From contig CM026387.1 in the NCBI GenBank assembly GCA_014843695.1, positions 66,119,416 through 66,183,415 on the forward strand: a stretch of DNA of 64,000 nucleotides. Reading direction: 5' to 3'. Below the pieces are notes generated by a model. The model had not been told where the DNA came from. It saw nothing but the letters and a program-made list of their open reading frames with translations, and did not search any database. Below, piece after piece: positions 20,901 to 27,905 of the stretch. This stretch comes from Archivesica marissinica. Its lineage: Eukaryota; Mollusca; Bivalvia; Venerida; Vesicomyidae. How positions within the stretch are numbered: position 1 is the first letter of the stretch; every line of letters begins with the position of its first letter. The position numbers and the translations under genes are program-made.

Positions 20901-22400
20901 AAGTTGGTTGTCCTGTGAAAGCACCAGAATCTAAGGTAAGTTGGTGGTACCATGAAAGCACCAGAATCTGAGGTAAGTTGGTGGTACCGTGAAAGCACCA
21001 GAATCTGAGGTAAGTTGGTGGTACCGTGAAAGCACCAGAATCTGAGGTAAGTTGGTGGTACTGTGAAAGCACCAGAATCTAAGGTAAGTTGGTACCATGA
21101 CAGCTTTAGAATCTAGGGTAAGTTTGTGGTACCGTGGAATCGCCAGAATCTAAGGTAAGTTGGTGGTACCGTGAAAGCACCCGAATCTGAGGTAAGTTGG
21201 TGGTACCGTGAAAGCACCAGAATCTGAGGTAAGTTGGTGGTACTGTGAAAGCACCAGACTCTAAGGTAAGTTGGTTGTCCCGTGAAAGCAACAGAATCTA
21301 AGGTAAGTTGGTGGTACCGTGAAAGCACCAGCATCTAAGGTAAGTTGGTGGTACTGTGAAAGCACCAGAATCTAAGGTAAGTTGGTTGTCCTGTGAAAGC
21401 ACCAGAATCTAAGGTAAGTTGGTGGTACCATGAAAGCACCAGAATCTGAGGTAAGTTGGTGGTATCGTGAAAGCACCAGAATCTGAGGTAAGTTGGTGGT
21501 ACCGTGAAAGCACCAGAATCTGAGGTAAGTTGGTGGTACTGTGAAAGCACCAGAATCTAAGGTAAGTTGGTACCATGACAGCTTTAGAATCTAGGGTAAG
21601 TTTGTGGTACCGTGGAATCGCCAGAATCTAAGGTAAGTTGGTAGTACTATGACAGCTTTAGAATCTAAGGTAAGTTGGCGGTACAGTGGAATCGCCAGAA
21701 TCTAAGGTAAGTTGGCGGTACCATGAAACCAAATGCTTCTCATGATGCTGTGAAAGCACCCGTCTAGGATAAATTAATGATTCTGTGAAAGCACCAGATT
21801 ATAAGATAAATTGATGATTCTGGGGGACATAAGTCGCATGCCAACACTATTAGTTTTGATGTGTACAATCATACAAGGAATTGTAAGCTATCTAAGTAAA
21901 TCAGCGCAGTGGTTGGCGCAATCGCTTCTCACCAATGCAACCCGGGTTCAATCTTTGGACTGGGAAGTATGTGAGATTGTACGGTAGTCGCCAGATCGGA
22001 CAGGTGGGTTATCTCCATGTACAGAATGATCATTGTCAGTTTATTAGCAGTATTCATCTGTAGTTCATAGTTCAAGGTCACTGCCAATCATTTAGCATGT
22101 GACACAAATCTTCTGATGAACATCCCATCCTAGAAGTTTAAAGATAGTGCTGTCCTAGCTCACTTCAGGTCATTTGTTTCTTGGTTTTATCACATTTTCT
22201 TGCTTGATTCATTGTACATATATACTTGAATACAAAGCATGACAATTGAAAGTAAAGCAAACAGCAGGTTGTGCTGCAAGTTCTAGCAACATTAGTTACG
22301 GCCCTTCCCAACAGGGTAATGTGCTTCTTTACTAACATTCTGTTATTTAACATTTCAGGCCAAGTTGATAGTGTGTGCTTACATGGCCCAGCTGTGCTAG
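5841..22400 (+). CDS. Ankyrin-repeat protein gene, 3' part (seven exons, 5' end outside window)
   Basis: Seven exons join in phase to give 749 nt (about 249 codons including the stop). Introns are GT-AG. Residues 1-115 or so hold about three ankyrin repeats, with the helix-turn pattern LL-x-x-GA-x-(V/N)N at LLLELGAKVN and LLLECGANFN. Ankyrin repeats mediate protein-protein contacts. The remaining ~135 residues look beta-rich with a conserved-looking core, but I recognise no family, so partner and function are unknown. The protein ends shortly after exon 7 starts, at KLIVCAYMAQLC. Introns hold large minisatellites, several derived from the exon borders themselves. No AATAAA was noticed close to the stop; one lies at about 25598, which would give a long repeat-filled 3' UTR, so the true end is uncertain. 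Exon calls rest on phase consistency, not on transcripts. Confidence 0.88.
6056..6317 (+). mobile_element. SINE-A copy 1 (tRNA-derived), with target-site duplication
   Basis: The tRNA-like head has an A box (GTGGTCGAGTGG) and a B box (GGTTTCGAGCCCC), followed by the family body that ends in CCCGAAATAT. A 12-bp direct repeat, ACATCGCATAAC, flanks it at 6044-6055 and 6318-6329, which marks a retrotransposition event in the intron after the first exon. Confidence 0.9.
6330..7306. other. Intron sequence, nothing recognised
   Basis: AT-rich sequence between SINE-A and the next ankyrin exon. No repeat family, RNA gene or coding signal was recognised. It ends in the acceptor TATAATTTTAG. Confidence 0.5.
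7307..7393 (+). CDS. Ankyrin gene, second exon in window
   Basis: 87 nt, phase 0 at both ends, acceptor TTTTAG and donor GTT|GTAAGT. It encodes AEICTVNLLLELGAKVNIVS and then KDKKSALIV, a 29-residue piece spanning one ankyrin-repeat period. The GT(T/V)ALxxA-like register continues correctly from the previous exon and into the next. Confidence 0.9.
7394..8277. other. Intron sequence, nothing recognised
   Basis: Non-coding AT-rich intron between the second exon and the hAT-like MITE at 8286. It includes two short direct repeats of GGTCTCAGGTGT near 7850. No mobile element was recognised. Confidence 0.4.
8286..8648. mobile_element. hAT-like MITE with intact ends and target duplication
   Basis: The 363-bp element begins TAGTGTTTCCCCTAG and ends in the inverse (TTAGGGGAAACACTA). 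The direct repeat ATTATGG abuts both ends (8279-8285 and 8649-8655). TAGNG-type ends are typical of hAT transposons, which make 8-bp duplications; the eighth base does not match here. There is no transposase. Confidence 0.75.
8757..9469. mobile_element. Non-autonomous DNA transposon with short inverted ends
   Basis: Both ends match the shorter copy at 5323-5468. The left end is TAGCCTGGG and the right end reads CCCAAGCTA, nearly its inverse. Similar but imperfect GTGTAGA motifs flank it. No transposase was seen in the ~700 bp interior. Superfamily is unsure (hAT-like by terminus). Confidence 0.55.
9829..10005 (-). mobile_element. SINE-B copy 1, head missing
   Basis: Contains the SINE-B tail (TTAGCTCGATTGCGAAACAA, then TTAATCACTCTCGAG) and body (CTCATTCCTGATGGAATCCA) in reverse orientation, up to GGCTCCAGCGGGGCTC. 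The tRNA-like head is truncated. Confidence 0.85.
10137..10358. mobile_element. piggyBac-like MITE with three hairpins (family PB1)
   Basis: Bounded by TTAACCC and GGGTTAA, i.e. a TTAA target site plus CCC/GGG termini as in piggyBac elements. The inside is a chain of inverted repeats. GCAAACAGCTTAGTGCCAGA pairs with the CTGATCTGG...GCTGTTTG arm, ATTCAGATAGTGG pairs with a partial inverse near TTGTCTGAATAG, and the last arm centres on GATCAGCAGCTGATC. Confidence 0.75.
10500..10683 (+). repeat. 46-bp array built from the acceptor of exon 3
   Basis: Four tandem 46-bp units start at 10500, 10546, 10592 and 10638. Each is exon sequence starting GCGGGTAAAAGAGGTCACAA and ends with the acceptor TTGTTTGTAG. 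The fifth start, at 10684, is the real exon. Each unit thus offers the same splice acceptor. Using an upstream one would read into GGCGGGTAA, a stop. Confidence 0.95.
10684..10838 (+). CDS. Ankyrin gene, third exon in window
   Basis: 155 nt, starting in phase 0 and ending in phase 2; acceptor TTTGTAG, donor AGCAG|GTAACG. It encodes AGKRGHNQIVSLLLECGANF, then NTISESGHTALDYV and a helical tail. GHNQIVSLLLECGANFN is a textbook second half of an ankyrin repeat, and GHTALDYV starts the capping repeat. I chose 10684 as the start because only this acceptor copy continues into open ankyrin sequence; the four upstream copies lead to a stop. Confidence 0.9.
11031..12937 (+). repeat. 1.9-kb array (54-60-bp units) related to the exon 4 acceptor
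   Basis: About 33 units of TGTGTGTTTATATGATCGGG, TGATGTCAGCTATTACCCTG and AATAGAACAGCTACTGTACC. They resemble the exon 4 border (TTTATTTGACAGGGTGATGT, then CTGTTACCCTGAATAAAAC). A transitional sequence at 12938-13001 lies between them. The AG of the acceptor is replaced by TCG in the units. Units with and without GAACA alternate. The last ~450 bp alternate CATGTGTG and CATGCGTG, a dimeric higher-order pattern. Confidence 0.9.
13002..13153 (+). CDS. Ankyrin gene, fourth exon in window
   Basis: 152 nt; acceptor TATTTGACAG, donor AATCCAG|GTAAAT. The first base completes an Arg codon with AG from the previous exon, and the exon ends in phase 1. It encodes VMSEFDNQVSVTLNKTAQVL followed by SSLFQPHLFNVSDAETFKVE and FHHDLQPPNP. 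It starts the C-terminal region, for which I recognise no domain family. Confidence 0.87.
13280..13492 (+). mobile_element. piggyBac-like MITE (family PB2), left end lost
   Basis: Shares the PB2 body (AATAGGCTTACAAAAAGTGT, then GATCTGCACTTTTTGCCAG) with copies at 28912 and 30333. The right end reads GTGTTGAATTGGGTTAA. The left inverted terminus is missing. Confidence 0.75.
13575..13680 (+). mobile_element. Fragment of mariner-like MITE (family TM2)
   Basis: CAGTCAAACCTGATTTAAGC and AGTCAGTCA, then GAGGTGGCTACTTAATAGCA, match the ends and body of the TM2 element at 26428-26609. It is degraded. Confidence 0.5.
13857..14089. mobile_element. piggyBac-like MITE, PB1 copy 2
   Basis: TTAACCCTTTGCCTGC on the left and CGTGCAATGGGTTAA on the right, with the same hairpin chain as 10137-10358 (AACATAGATCCAGATCA, CTATCTGAATAGCAAACAGC, TCTGATCTGGCTCTATGCTG). 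Confidence 0.75.
14353..14615. repeat. 57-bp tandem repeat inside a TM2-like element
   Basis: Starts with ACAGGCAAACCTATCTTAGG and CAGCCAGCC, the TM2 terminus. It is followed by about three copies of TGGCTGCTTAATAGAGGTGA, AATGTATAGCAAAACAGCAT and ATTGGGAATCTGGAAAC. 57 is a multiple of three, so open frames on both strands are by-products. Confidence 0.8.
14642..14842. mobile_element. mariner/pogo-like MITE (family TM1) with perfect 22-bp ends
   Basis: TA plus CAGTCTACATCCGTTATGTC on the left is the exact inverse of the right end at 14821-14842. TA target sites and CAG termini fit Tc1/mariner/pogo elements. The 200-bp interior has no transposase. A second copy lies at 49594-49784. Confidence 0.85.
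14843..15537. other. Intron sequence, nothing recognised
   Basis: Sequence between the TM1 MITE and SINE-A copy 2. No coding or repeat signal was recognised beyond short AT runs. Confidence 0.4.
15550..15824 (-). mobile_element. SINE-A copy 2, with target-site duplication
   Basis: Full element in reverse: the body starts ATTTCGGGTTTTACGCCTGC and the tRNA-like head ends CCACTCGACCACGGAGGCGG. The direct repeat TGATCCGGTTGT flanks it at 15538-15549 and 15825-15836. The element has an AT-rich run at its 3' end. Confidence 0.93.
16077..16287 (-). mobile_element. SINE-C copy 1
   Basis: Reverse orientation. The tail is ACTTTATTTATTTTACAACG, the body CTCGTTGGCG and GTGTTGGAGGAAACCGGGGT, and the head carries B box GATCGAACCCGGG and the partly degraded A-box region GAAGCGAGCGCGCTAATCGG. 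Confidence 0.88.
16350..16583 (-). mobile_element. SINE-B copy 2, with tRNA-like head
   Basis: Tail TTAGCTCGATTGCGAAACAA, body ATTCCTGATGGAATCCATCG, head GGGATCGAACTCCGGACC and GCTATCACGACTT, all reversed. It lies 136 bp upstream of exon 5, next to SINE-C copy 1. Confidence 0.88.
16719..16846 (+). CDS. Ankyrin gene, fifth exon in window
   Basis: 128 nt; acceptor ATCATGTTTCAG, donor ACAGAG|GTATTG. Phase 1 in, phase 0 out. It encodes LGYLLFIGNAVFANQEVKCR, then LYGPSAVKTVNLNGHPQSCL and TE. Alternating hydrophobic residues suggest beta strands. No domain is recognised. Reading past the donor would hit TAG five codons on (GTATTGGAAGAGTAG), which supports the splice. Confidence 0.86.
16905..17140 (-). 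mobile_element. SINE-C copy 2
   Basis: Tail TTTATTTTACGATTGCGAAG, body ACTCTCGTTGGCTCGGATGA, head GATCGAACCCAGGTCGCATT and CTAACCACTGCGCTAATCGG, reversed. Divergence from copy 1 is visible by eye. Confidence 0.88.
17152..17430 (+). mobile_element. SINE-E copy 1 (tRNA-derived)
   Basis: Head CTCCATGGCCAAGTGGTTAA with B box AGGTTCAAATCCCACTG, body TCCGGGGTCTTCCTCCACCA, and a CAAACAAAC tail. Related copies are at 31148, 42479 and 44544. Confidence 0.85.
17448..19325 (+). mobile_element. piggyBac-like MITE whose right end is amplified ~25 times (family PB3)
   Basis: The left end is TTAACCCTTTCCCTCATAG. The first full right end is CTATGAAGGAAAGGGTTAA at 17671-17689. From there the terminal 66 bp (AAATGGCTGTCGTTTGTATG, GAGATATAATAGTATATTAA, CCTAAGTCTCTATGAAGG) repeat in tandem to 19325, where the last copy again ends in GGGTTAA. 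A second piece of MITE interior appears near 17740. Confidence 0.9.
19545..19842 (+). mobile_element. SINE-D copy 1
   Basis: The tRNA-Thr-like head is partly degraded (CGCTGGACTGGTAATCCAGG, B box GCAGGTTTGATCCCCC). The body is AACAGTCTTTCAGGTGGGAC and the tail CGACGATAAATAAACGTAAC with an ACAC run. Confidence 0.9.
20042..20580 (+). repeat. 36-bp array abutting the exon 6 acceptor
   Basis: Fifteen units of CTGGTTATATGATACATGTA, TATTCTCTATTCTAAA. The last unit runs straight into ATTTTGCAG|GAAGG, so array sequence forms the branch-point region (CTAAAC at 20565-20570, about 20 nt from the AG). 36 is a multiple of three; the long open frame on the minus strand is an artefact of that. Confidence 0.95.
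20590..20676 (+). CDS. Ankyrin gene, sixth exon in window
   Basis: 87 nt, phase 0 at both ends; acceptor GATTTTGCAG, donor TCTAAG|GTAAGT. It encodes EGNFVLAFAPLVDGKNLLTI then HTVKAPESK. It is flanked on both sides by minisatellites, and its last ~25 bases plus the donor are the seed of the 37-bp array that follows. Confidence 0.88.
20652..21735 (+). repeat. 37-bp array carrying ~28 copies of a splice donor
   Basis: The unit is exon 6 end plus intron start: GTGAAAGCACCAGAATCTAA, GGTAAGTTGGTGGTACC. Nearly every unit keeps AAG|GTAAGT or GAG|GTAAGT. A multi-unit block recurs with a period of about 478 bp (TCCTGTG variant at 20911 and 21389). Use of any later donor would read GTAAGTTGG... in phase and meet TAA eleven codons after the first donor. 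Confidence 0.95.
21895..22030 (+). mobile_element. SINE-C copy 3, 3' truncated
   Basis: Head CAGCGCAGTGGTTGGCGCAA, B box CCCGGGTTCAATC, then GGGAAGTATGTGAGATTGTA and GATCGGACAGGTGGGTTATC. The shared tail is missing. Confidence 0.85.
22359..22400 (+). CDS. Ankyrin gene, terminal exon (coding part)
   Basis: Acceptor AACATTTCAG, then 13 codons AKLIVCAYMAQLC and TAG at 22398-22400, in phase with exon 6. The frame and the strong acceptor support it. The exon continues as 3' UTR into the 50-bp array, which copies the coding end and stop codon. Confidence 0.82.
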   Translation, partial: AKLIVCAYMAQLC

Positions 22401-23041
22401 ATGTTCAGGATAGATCAGAAGTGTGTGCTTACATGTCCCAGCTGTGCTAGCTGTTCAGGATAGATCAGAAGTGTGCGCATACATGGCCCAGCTGTGCTAG
22501 CTGTTCCGAATAGATCAGAAGTGTGTGCTTACATGTCCCAGCCATGCTAGATGTTCAGGATAGATCAGAAGTGTGTGCTTACATGGCCCAGCCATGCTAG
22601 ATGTTCAGGATAGATCAGAAGTGTGTGCTTACATGTCCCAGCTGTGATAGCTGTTCAGGATATATCGGAAGTGTGCGCTTACATGGCCCAGCTGTGCTAG
22701 ATGTTCAGGATAGATCAGAAGTGTGTGCTTACATGGCCCAGCCATGCTAGATGTTCAGGATAGATCAGAAGTGTGTGCTTACATGTCCCAGCTGTGATAG
22801 CTGTTCAGGATAGATCAGAAGTGTGTGCTTACATGGCCCAGCTGTGCTAGATGTTCAGGATAGATCAGAAGTGTGTGCTTACATGTCCCAGCCATGCTAG
22901 ATGTTCAGAATAGATCAGAAGTGTGTGCTTACATGTCCCAGCCATGCTAGATGTTAACTGTACACCAGAATAGATCAGAAGTGGGTGCTTACATGGTCCA
23001 GCTATGCTAGATGTTAACTGTACACCAGAATAGATCAGAAG
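22368..23041 (+). repeat. 50-bp array copying the stop-codon exon
   Basis: About 13 units of AAGTGTGTGCTTACATGGCC, CAGCTGTGCTAGATGTTCAG, GATAGATCAG. Unit one is the last 33 coding bases plus the start of the 3' UTR. Later units add CCATGCTAG and TGTACACCAG variants. It probably lies in the 3' UTR. Confidence 0.94.
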
Positions 23042-24032
23042 TGTACATGATGACTAGATGTGTACATGATGACTAGATATGTACATGATGACTAGATGCA
23101 TACATGATGACTGTGTGTACATGATGTGTACATGATGACTAGATGTGTACATGATGACTAGATGTGTACATGATGACTGTGTGTACATGATGACTAGATG
23201 TGTACATGATGACTAGATGTGTACATGATGACTAGATGTGTACATGATGACTAGATGTGTACATGATGACTAGATGTGTACATGATGACTGTGTGTACAT
23301 GATGACTATATGTATACATGATGACTAGATGTGTACATGATGACTAGATGTGTACATGATGACTAGATGTGTACATGATGACTGTGTGTACATGATGACT
23401 AGATGTATACATGATGACTAGATGTGTACATGATGACTAGATGTGTACATGATGACTGTGTGTACATGATGACTAGATGTATACATGATGACTAGATGTG
23501 TACATGATGACTAGATGTGTACATGATGACTAGATGTGTACATGATGACTAGATGTGTACATGATGACTAAATGTGTACATGATGAATGTGTGTACATGA
23601 TGACTAAATGTGTACATGATAACTAGATGTGTACATGATGACTAGATGTGTACATGATGACTGTGTGTACATGATGACTAGATGTATACATGATGACTAG
23701 ATGTGTACATGATGACTAGATGTGTACATGATGTGTACATGCTGACTAGATATGTACATATGACTAGATATGTACATGATGTGTACATGATGACTAGATG
23801 TGTACATGATGTGTACATGATAAATGTGTACATGATGTGTATATGATGACTAGATGTGTACATGATAGATGTGTACATGATGTGTACATGATGACTAGAT
23901 GTGTACATGATGACTAGATATGTACATGATGACTAGATATGTACATGATGTGTACATGATTGATGTGTACATGATGACTAGATGTGTACATGATGACTAG
24001 ATGTGTACATGATGACTAGATGTGTACATGAT
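23042..24032 (+). repeat. ~19-bp array, TGTACATGATGACTAGA
   Basis: About 50 units of TGTACATGATGACTAGATG with shorter variants lacking GACTAGA. It follows directly on the 50-bp array, whose final units contain GTACACC and GTACATG. Open frames in it are repeat artefacts. Confidence 0.95.
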
Positions 24033-24514
24033 GTCACAAGGATATTTTTGTAAAGAGCTATGATTATTTCTATAGACCATATGAAACGAGAAGGACTGCA
24101 TGCAATATGGCAGCTCACGACATCTACAGCACCACTCTATAGTTACCACATATAGTCACATGGTTTGTGCATATAATTATGCATCTTGGGCTGTTCACTC
24201 TTTGCCATTACATTTAAAAAAATACTTTGCAATTAAACTAATTGTTATTGTCTAAAGGTTATATTGATACTGTAAGTTATGTGTAAACCCAGTGATCTTC
24301 TTATTTAATGTGTTAGGCGGAGATTAGATATAGAAATCCCTAAATGTACCTCTTTTGTTGCATATATATATATATATATATATCATCGCTGTTGAATGAA
24401 AATGGGTTATCTTAAAATACAGCCTTTATTTAAGTTTTCAGGAAACTATATCTCGAGCAGTGACAAAAATGTTATTGAAAAATAATTTTTGCCTTTGAAG
24501 CGTTTTACTAACCT
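24033..24514. other. Non-coding spacer with a (TA)n run
   Basis: No gene or element was recognised. A perfect dinucleotide TA run lies near 24363-24382. Confidence 0.6.
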
Positions 24515-25287
24515 TAAAGTATTCCGACATACAGGTTTCATACCTAATACAGCCACAAAAAGTATTCCGACATACAGGTTTCATACCTAATACAGCCACA
24601 AAAAGTATTCCGACATACAGGTTTCATACCTAATACAGCCACGAAAAGTATTCCGACATACAGGTTTCATACCTAATACAGCCACGAAAAATATTCCGAC
24701 ATACAGGTTTCATACCTAATACAGCCACGAAAAGTATTCCGACATACAGGTTTCATACCTAATACAGCCACGAAAAGTATTCCGACATACCAGGTTTCAT
24801 ACCTAATACAGCCACGAAAAGTATTCCGACATACAAGTTTCATACCTAATACAGCCACAAAAAGTATTCCGACATACAGGTTTCATACCTAATACAGCCA
24901 CGAAAAGTATTCCGACATACAGGTTTCATACCTAATACAGCCACGAAAAGTATTCCGACATACAGGTTTCATACCTAATACAGCCACGAAAAGTATTCCG
25001 ACATACCAGGTTTCATACCTAATACAGCCACGAAAAGTATTCCGACATACAGGTTTCATACCTAATACAGCCACAAAAAGTATTCCGACATACAGGTTTC
25101 ATACCTAATACAGCCACGAAAAGTATTCCGACATACAAGTTTCATACCTAATACAGCCACGAAAAGTATTCCGACATGCAGTTTTCATACCTAATTCAGC
25201 CACGAAAAGTATTCCGACATACAGGTTTCATACCTAATACAGCCACGAAAAGTATTCCGACATATAGGTTTCATACCTAATACGGCC
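24515..25287 (+). repeat. 43-bp array
   Basis: About 18 units of AGTATTCCGACATACAGGTT, TCATACCTAATACAGCCACG, AAA; point variants include an extra C (CATACCAGG). No unexpanded relative was seen in the window. Confidence 0.95.
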
Positions 25288-25719
25288 AATACTAATAATT
25301 TTATGCTTTCTAATCAAAGTGGATTTAAAATTGCATTACAATCAGCTAGTTTTGCCAAATGTAGCTGTTAAAGTGATCATATTGTAAATAGATTTACTTG
25401 TCAAGTTGTAAGTTACTCCATTTTTGTCCGACAGCCACTGTAAGTAAGATAGTAGTACAATGTAGTTAATTATTATTTATTTAAAGTAGTTGTAGATAAT
25501 TAGTTTTGCCATCCCTGTGATTTGATTGGTTGAAGTAACTGCTGAAGCCACTCCCACTACCTGCTGACATGTAGCTAATGACTAAGCATAATATAATAAT
25601 AAAGACTTTATTTAACGAGAGAAATCATTTGAACAATTAAGTCAACCATGAGGCATAATTCAAATACAAAATAACCATAAACTCGGTAGTTATCAATTTC
25701 TTTGTATATGACTATCAGA
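25288..25719. other. Non-coding spacer after the ankyrin gene
   Basis: Nothing recognised apart from AATAAA at 25598-25603, a possible but unproven poly(A) signal for the ankyrin gene. Confidence 0.35.
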
Positions 25720-25925
25720 GAGTTGTGATGGCACAGTGGTAGAGCGAAAGGTCCGGAGTTCGCGCCCAGCTGTAGCCATTAGGATTATGCTCTTAGAACA
25801 TTTAAATTCCACGTTGCCTCTTCTCTCCCTTGTGGTAATGGATTCCAGAACGAGTTCTCGAGAGTGATTAATATAAGTTGTAGGAACTTGTTTCGCAATC
25901 GAGCTAAGGTAAATTTGTATGAACT
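25720..25925 (+). mobile_element. SINE-B copy 3, with head
   Basis: Head GTTGTGATGGCACAGTGGTA and AGGTCCGGAGTTCGCGCCC, body TTAAATTCCACGTTGCCTCT, tail GAGAGTGATTAATATAAGTT and CGCAATCGAGCTAA. Confidence 0.88.
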
Positions 25926-25964
25926 ACGAACTAATATGTTACAAATACAAGCTAATCATAAACT

Positions 25965-26105
25965 TTGTAGTTGACCATATCTTTGAATATGACTATCGGA
26001 GAAGTAGTCGTGATGAAATTGTCACCAATGTATCGTCATTTGTAGATAAAATGGCTCCATTTTTAGAAGAAACAATTTTAACTTTTAAACCAATATTCTG
26101 TTACA
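25965..26105 (+). other. Coding-like fragment, uncertain
   Basis: An open stretch encodes VDHIFEYDYRRSSRDEIVTN then VSSFVDKMAPFLEETILTFK. Its charged and hydrophobic composition looks more protein-like than the neighbouring sequence. No family is recognised and no convincing splice sites were seen. It may be chance or an old gene fragment next to SINE-B. Confidence 0.2.
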
Positions 26106-26427
26106 AGTGCTTTATTGTGTTTGTGTACTACGGTATTGTGTAAGCATGTGGTCAGGGGTGAGGTTTTAATTTTGATTAGATGTTTGATTGCATGACATTG
26201 GTGATTAATTAGAGCACATGTGTTCATATCAGTGTATGAGTGAATTATTAGTCACCTAATTAACATTGAAAGTTTCAAGTTTCAAAGCAATAGTTGAATG
26301 TGATTAGTCTGCAATGTTGGGTAACGTATTGTCGTAAAATTGTCTTCTTTTATTGATACTTGGGATTGTTTTTGTGATGGAAAAGAATGTTGTCGATGAC
26401 GTCAATTGCAAATAATGTAATGGACAC

Positions 26428-26609
26428 TACAGTCAAACCTGTGTTAGTGGTCACCTCCATTAAGCAGCCAACCTGTATTAAGCAGCCAGTTTTCAGATTC
26501 CCAATTGATTGTTTTATTATATATATGACCTCTATTAAGCAGCCACCTGTACTAAGCAGCCACTTTCTCAGACTCCCTTGGCTGGCTGCTTAAGACAGGT
26601 TTGACTGTA
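26428..26609. mobile_element. mariner-like MITE, family TM2
   Basis: TA, then CAGTCAAACCTGTGTTAG at the left and TTAAGACAGGTTTGACTG plus TA at the right. Inside are repeated TTAAGCAGCCA motifs. It is a 180-bp foldback with no transposase. Relatives are at 13575 and 14353. Confidence 0.75.
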
Positions 26610-27479
26610 TATGTATTTATTGTGGGTAATATTATTTGGTGCAAGACCAATTTTCAGTATGGTTCAAGGAGACAATAATCTTACAAGTGGTAGGGACGTG
26701 GCAATGAAGGAAACAGTGAGAATATCGGGGCTCATTCTAGAAATAGAAATACTTCTCCCTAAAAAATGTTGCTTTTATTTACAATTTTCATACAAAATTG
26801 TGTCCAGTATGATACACTGGCCCATTTTATAAAGCACTGTCTCTATTCATATGTCCTATTTAATGGTCATATTGTGTATTTTAACCCTGTTGTTGAAATC
26901 TATTAAATAACACCATTTAAAGACGCAATCGCGCACTTTCTCACTTCTCCCAAACATTCTGACCTAGAATGAGCTGTGAGAACATGTTTGTTAGTTATCT
27001 GTTTCCTAGTAATGAAATATTGTTGTTTTCCATGATACATGTCTATTATTCATTGTACACTATAGAACAAGTGCTCTCCCTGCTGGGTGTATTAACTGTT
27101 GTAAAAAAACAAGGTGATAGTTTTTGTTTCTTGTTGCAAGTTATTAGGATAAAAAATGTGCTAAATGGGAAGATGATAATGATAAATATTGTGCAGCTAT
27201 TTATTTAGAATGTAGTCTGTTATTGTTGTTGTAGCGGCATCAGCACATGAAGTTAACTTGACTTTAACATTATGTGTCGAGTCGTATTAGCCTATTTTCA
27301 TAAATAGTTAGTATTATGATATTATATATTATTGTGTGTGATTCTATTCTATGAAGATAAATCCGGTGGAAAGCAGTACATTCAGAAATGATAATTGAGA
27401 CAAGTACCTCAATTACATATAAATCCATTATTCTGTATAACAGTACTTTTAGTCTCAGTTTTTACGCGCTGAGTAAATA
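26610..27479. other. Non-coding spacer, nothing firm
   Basis: No gene or known repeat was recognised. Short open frames are present but have no supporting signals. Confidence 0.4.
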
Positions 27480-27530
27480 AAATCACATTTTTGCAAACAA
27501 CATAGATCCAGATCAGCCGTGGCGTAGCGG
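27480..27530. mobile_element. Fragment of PB1 MITE
   Basis: TTGCAAACAACATAGATCCA and GATCAGCCG match one hairpin arm of the PB1 elements at 10137 and 13857. Confidence 0.6.
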
Positions 27531-27579
27531 CAACTAATTATATCTGTTCGTTTGAATACTGATTTGTCATTGGATGTGG

Positions 27580-27905
27580 TATTGGTGATCAGGATGGCAT
27601 GGAGAGGCGTGTCTGTGTGTGAATGTATACTGGATCTGTGCAGTACATGTTAACACTGGACATTGGTGATCAGGATGGCATGGAGAGGCGTGTCTGTGTG
27701 TGAATGTATACTGGATCTGTGCAGTACATGTTAACACTGGACATTGGTGATCAGGATGGCATGGAGAGGCGTGTCTGTGTGTGAATGTGTACTGGATCTG
27801 TGCAGTACATGTTAACACTGGACATTGGTGATCAGGATGGCATGGAAAGGTGTGTCTGTGTGTGAATGTGTACTGGATCTGTGCAGTACATGTTAACACT
27901 GGACA
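27580..27905 (+). repeat. 81-bp array, four copies
   Basis: Units start at 27580, 27661, 27742 and 27823: CATTGGTGATCAGGATGGCA, TGGAGAGGCGTGTCTGTGTG, TGAATGTATACTGGATCTGT, GCAGTACATGTTAACACTGG. 81 is a multiple of three, so open frames on the minus strand are by-products. Confidence 0.95.
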
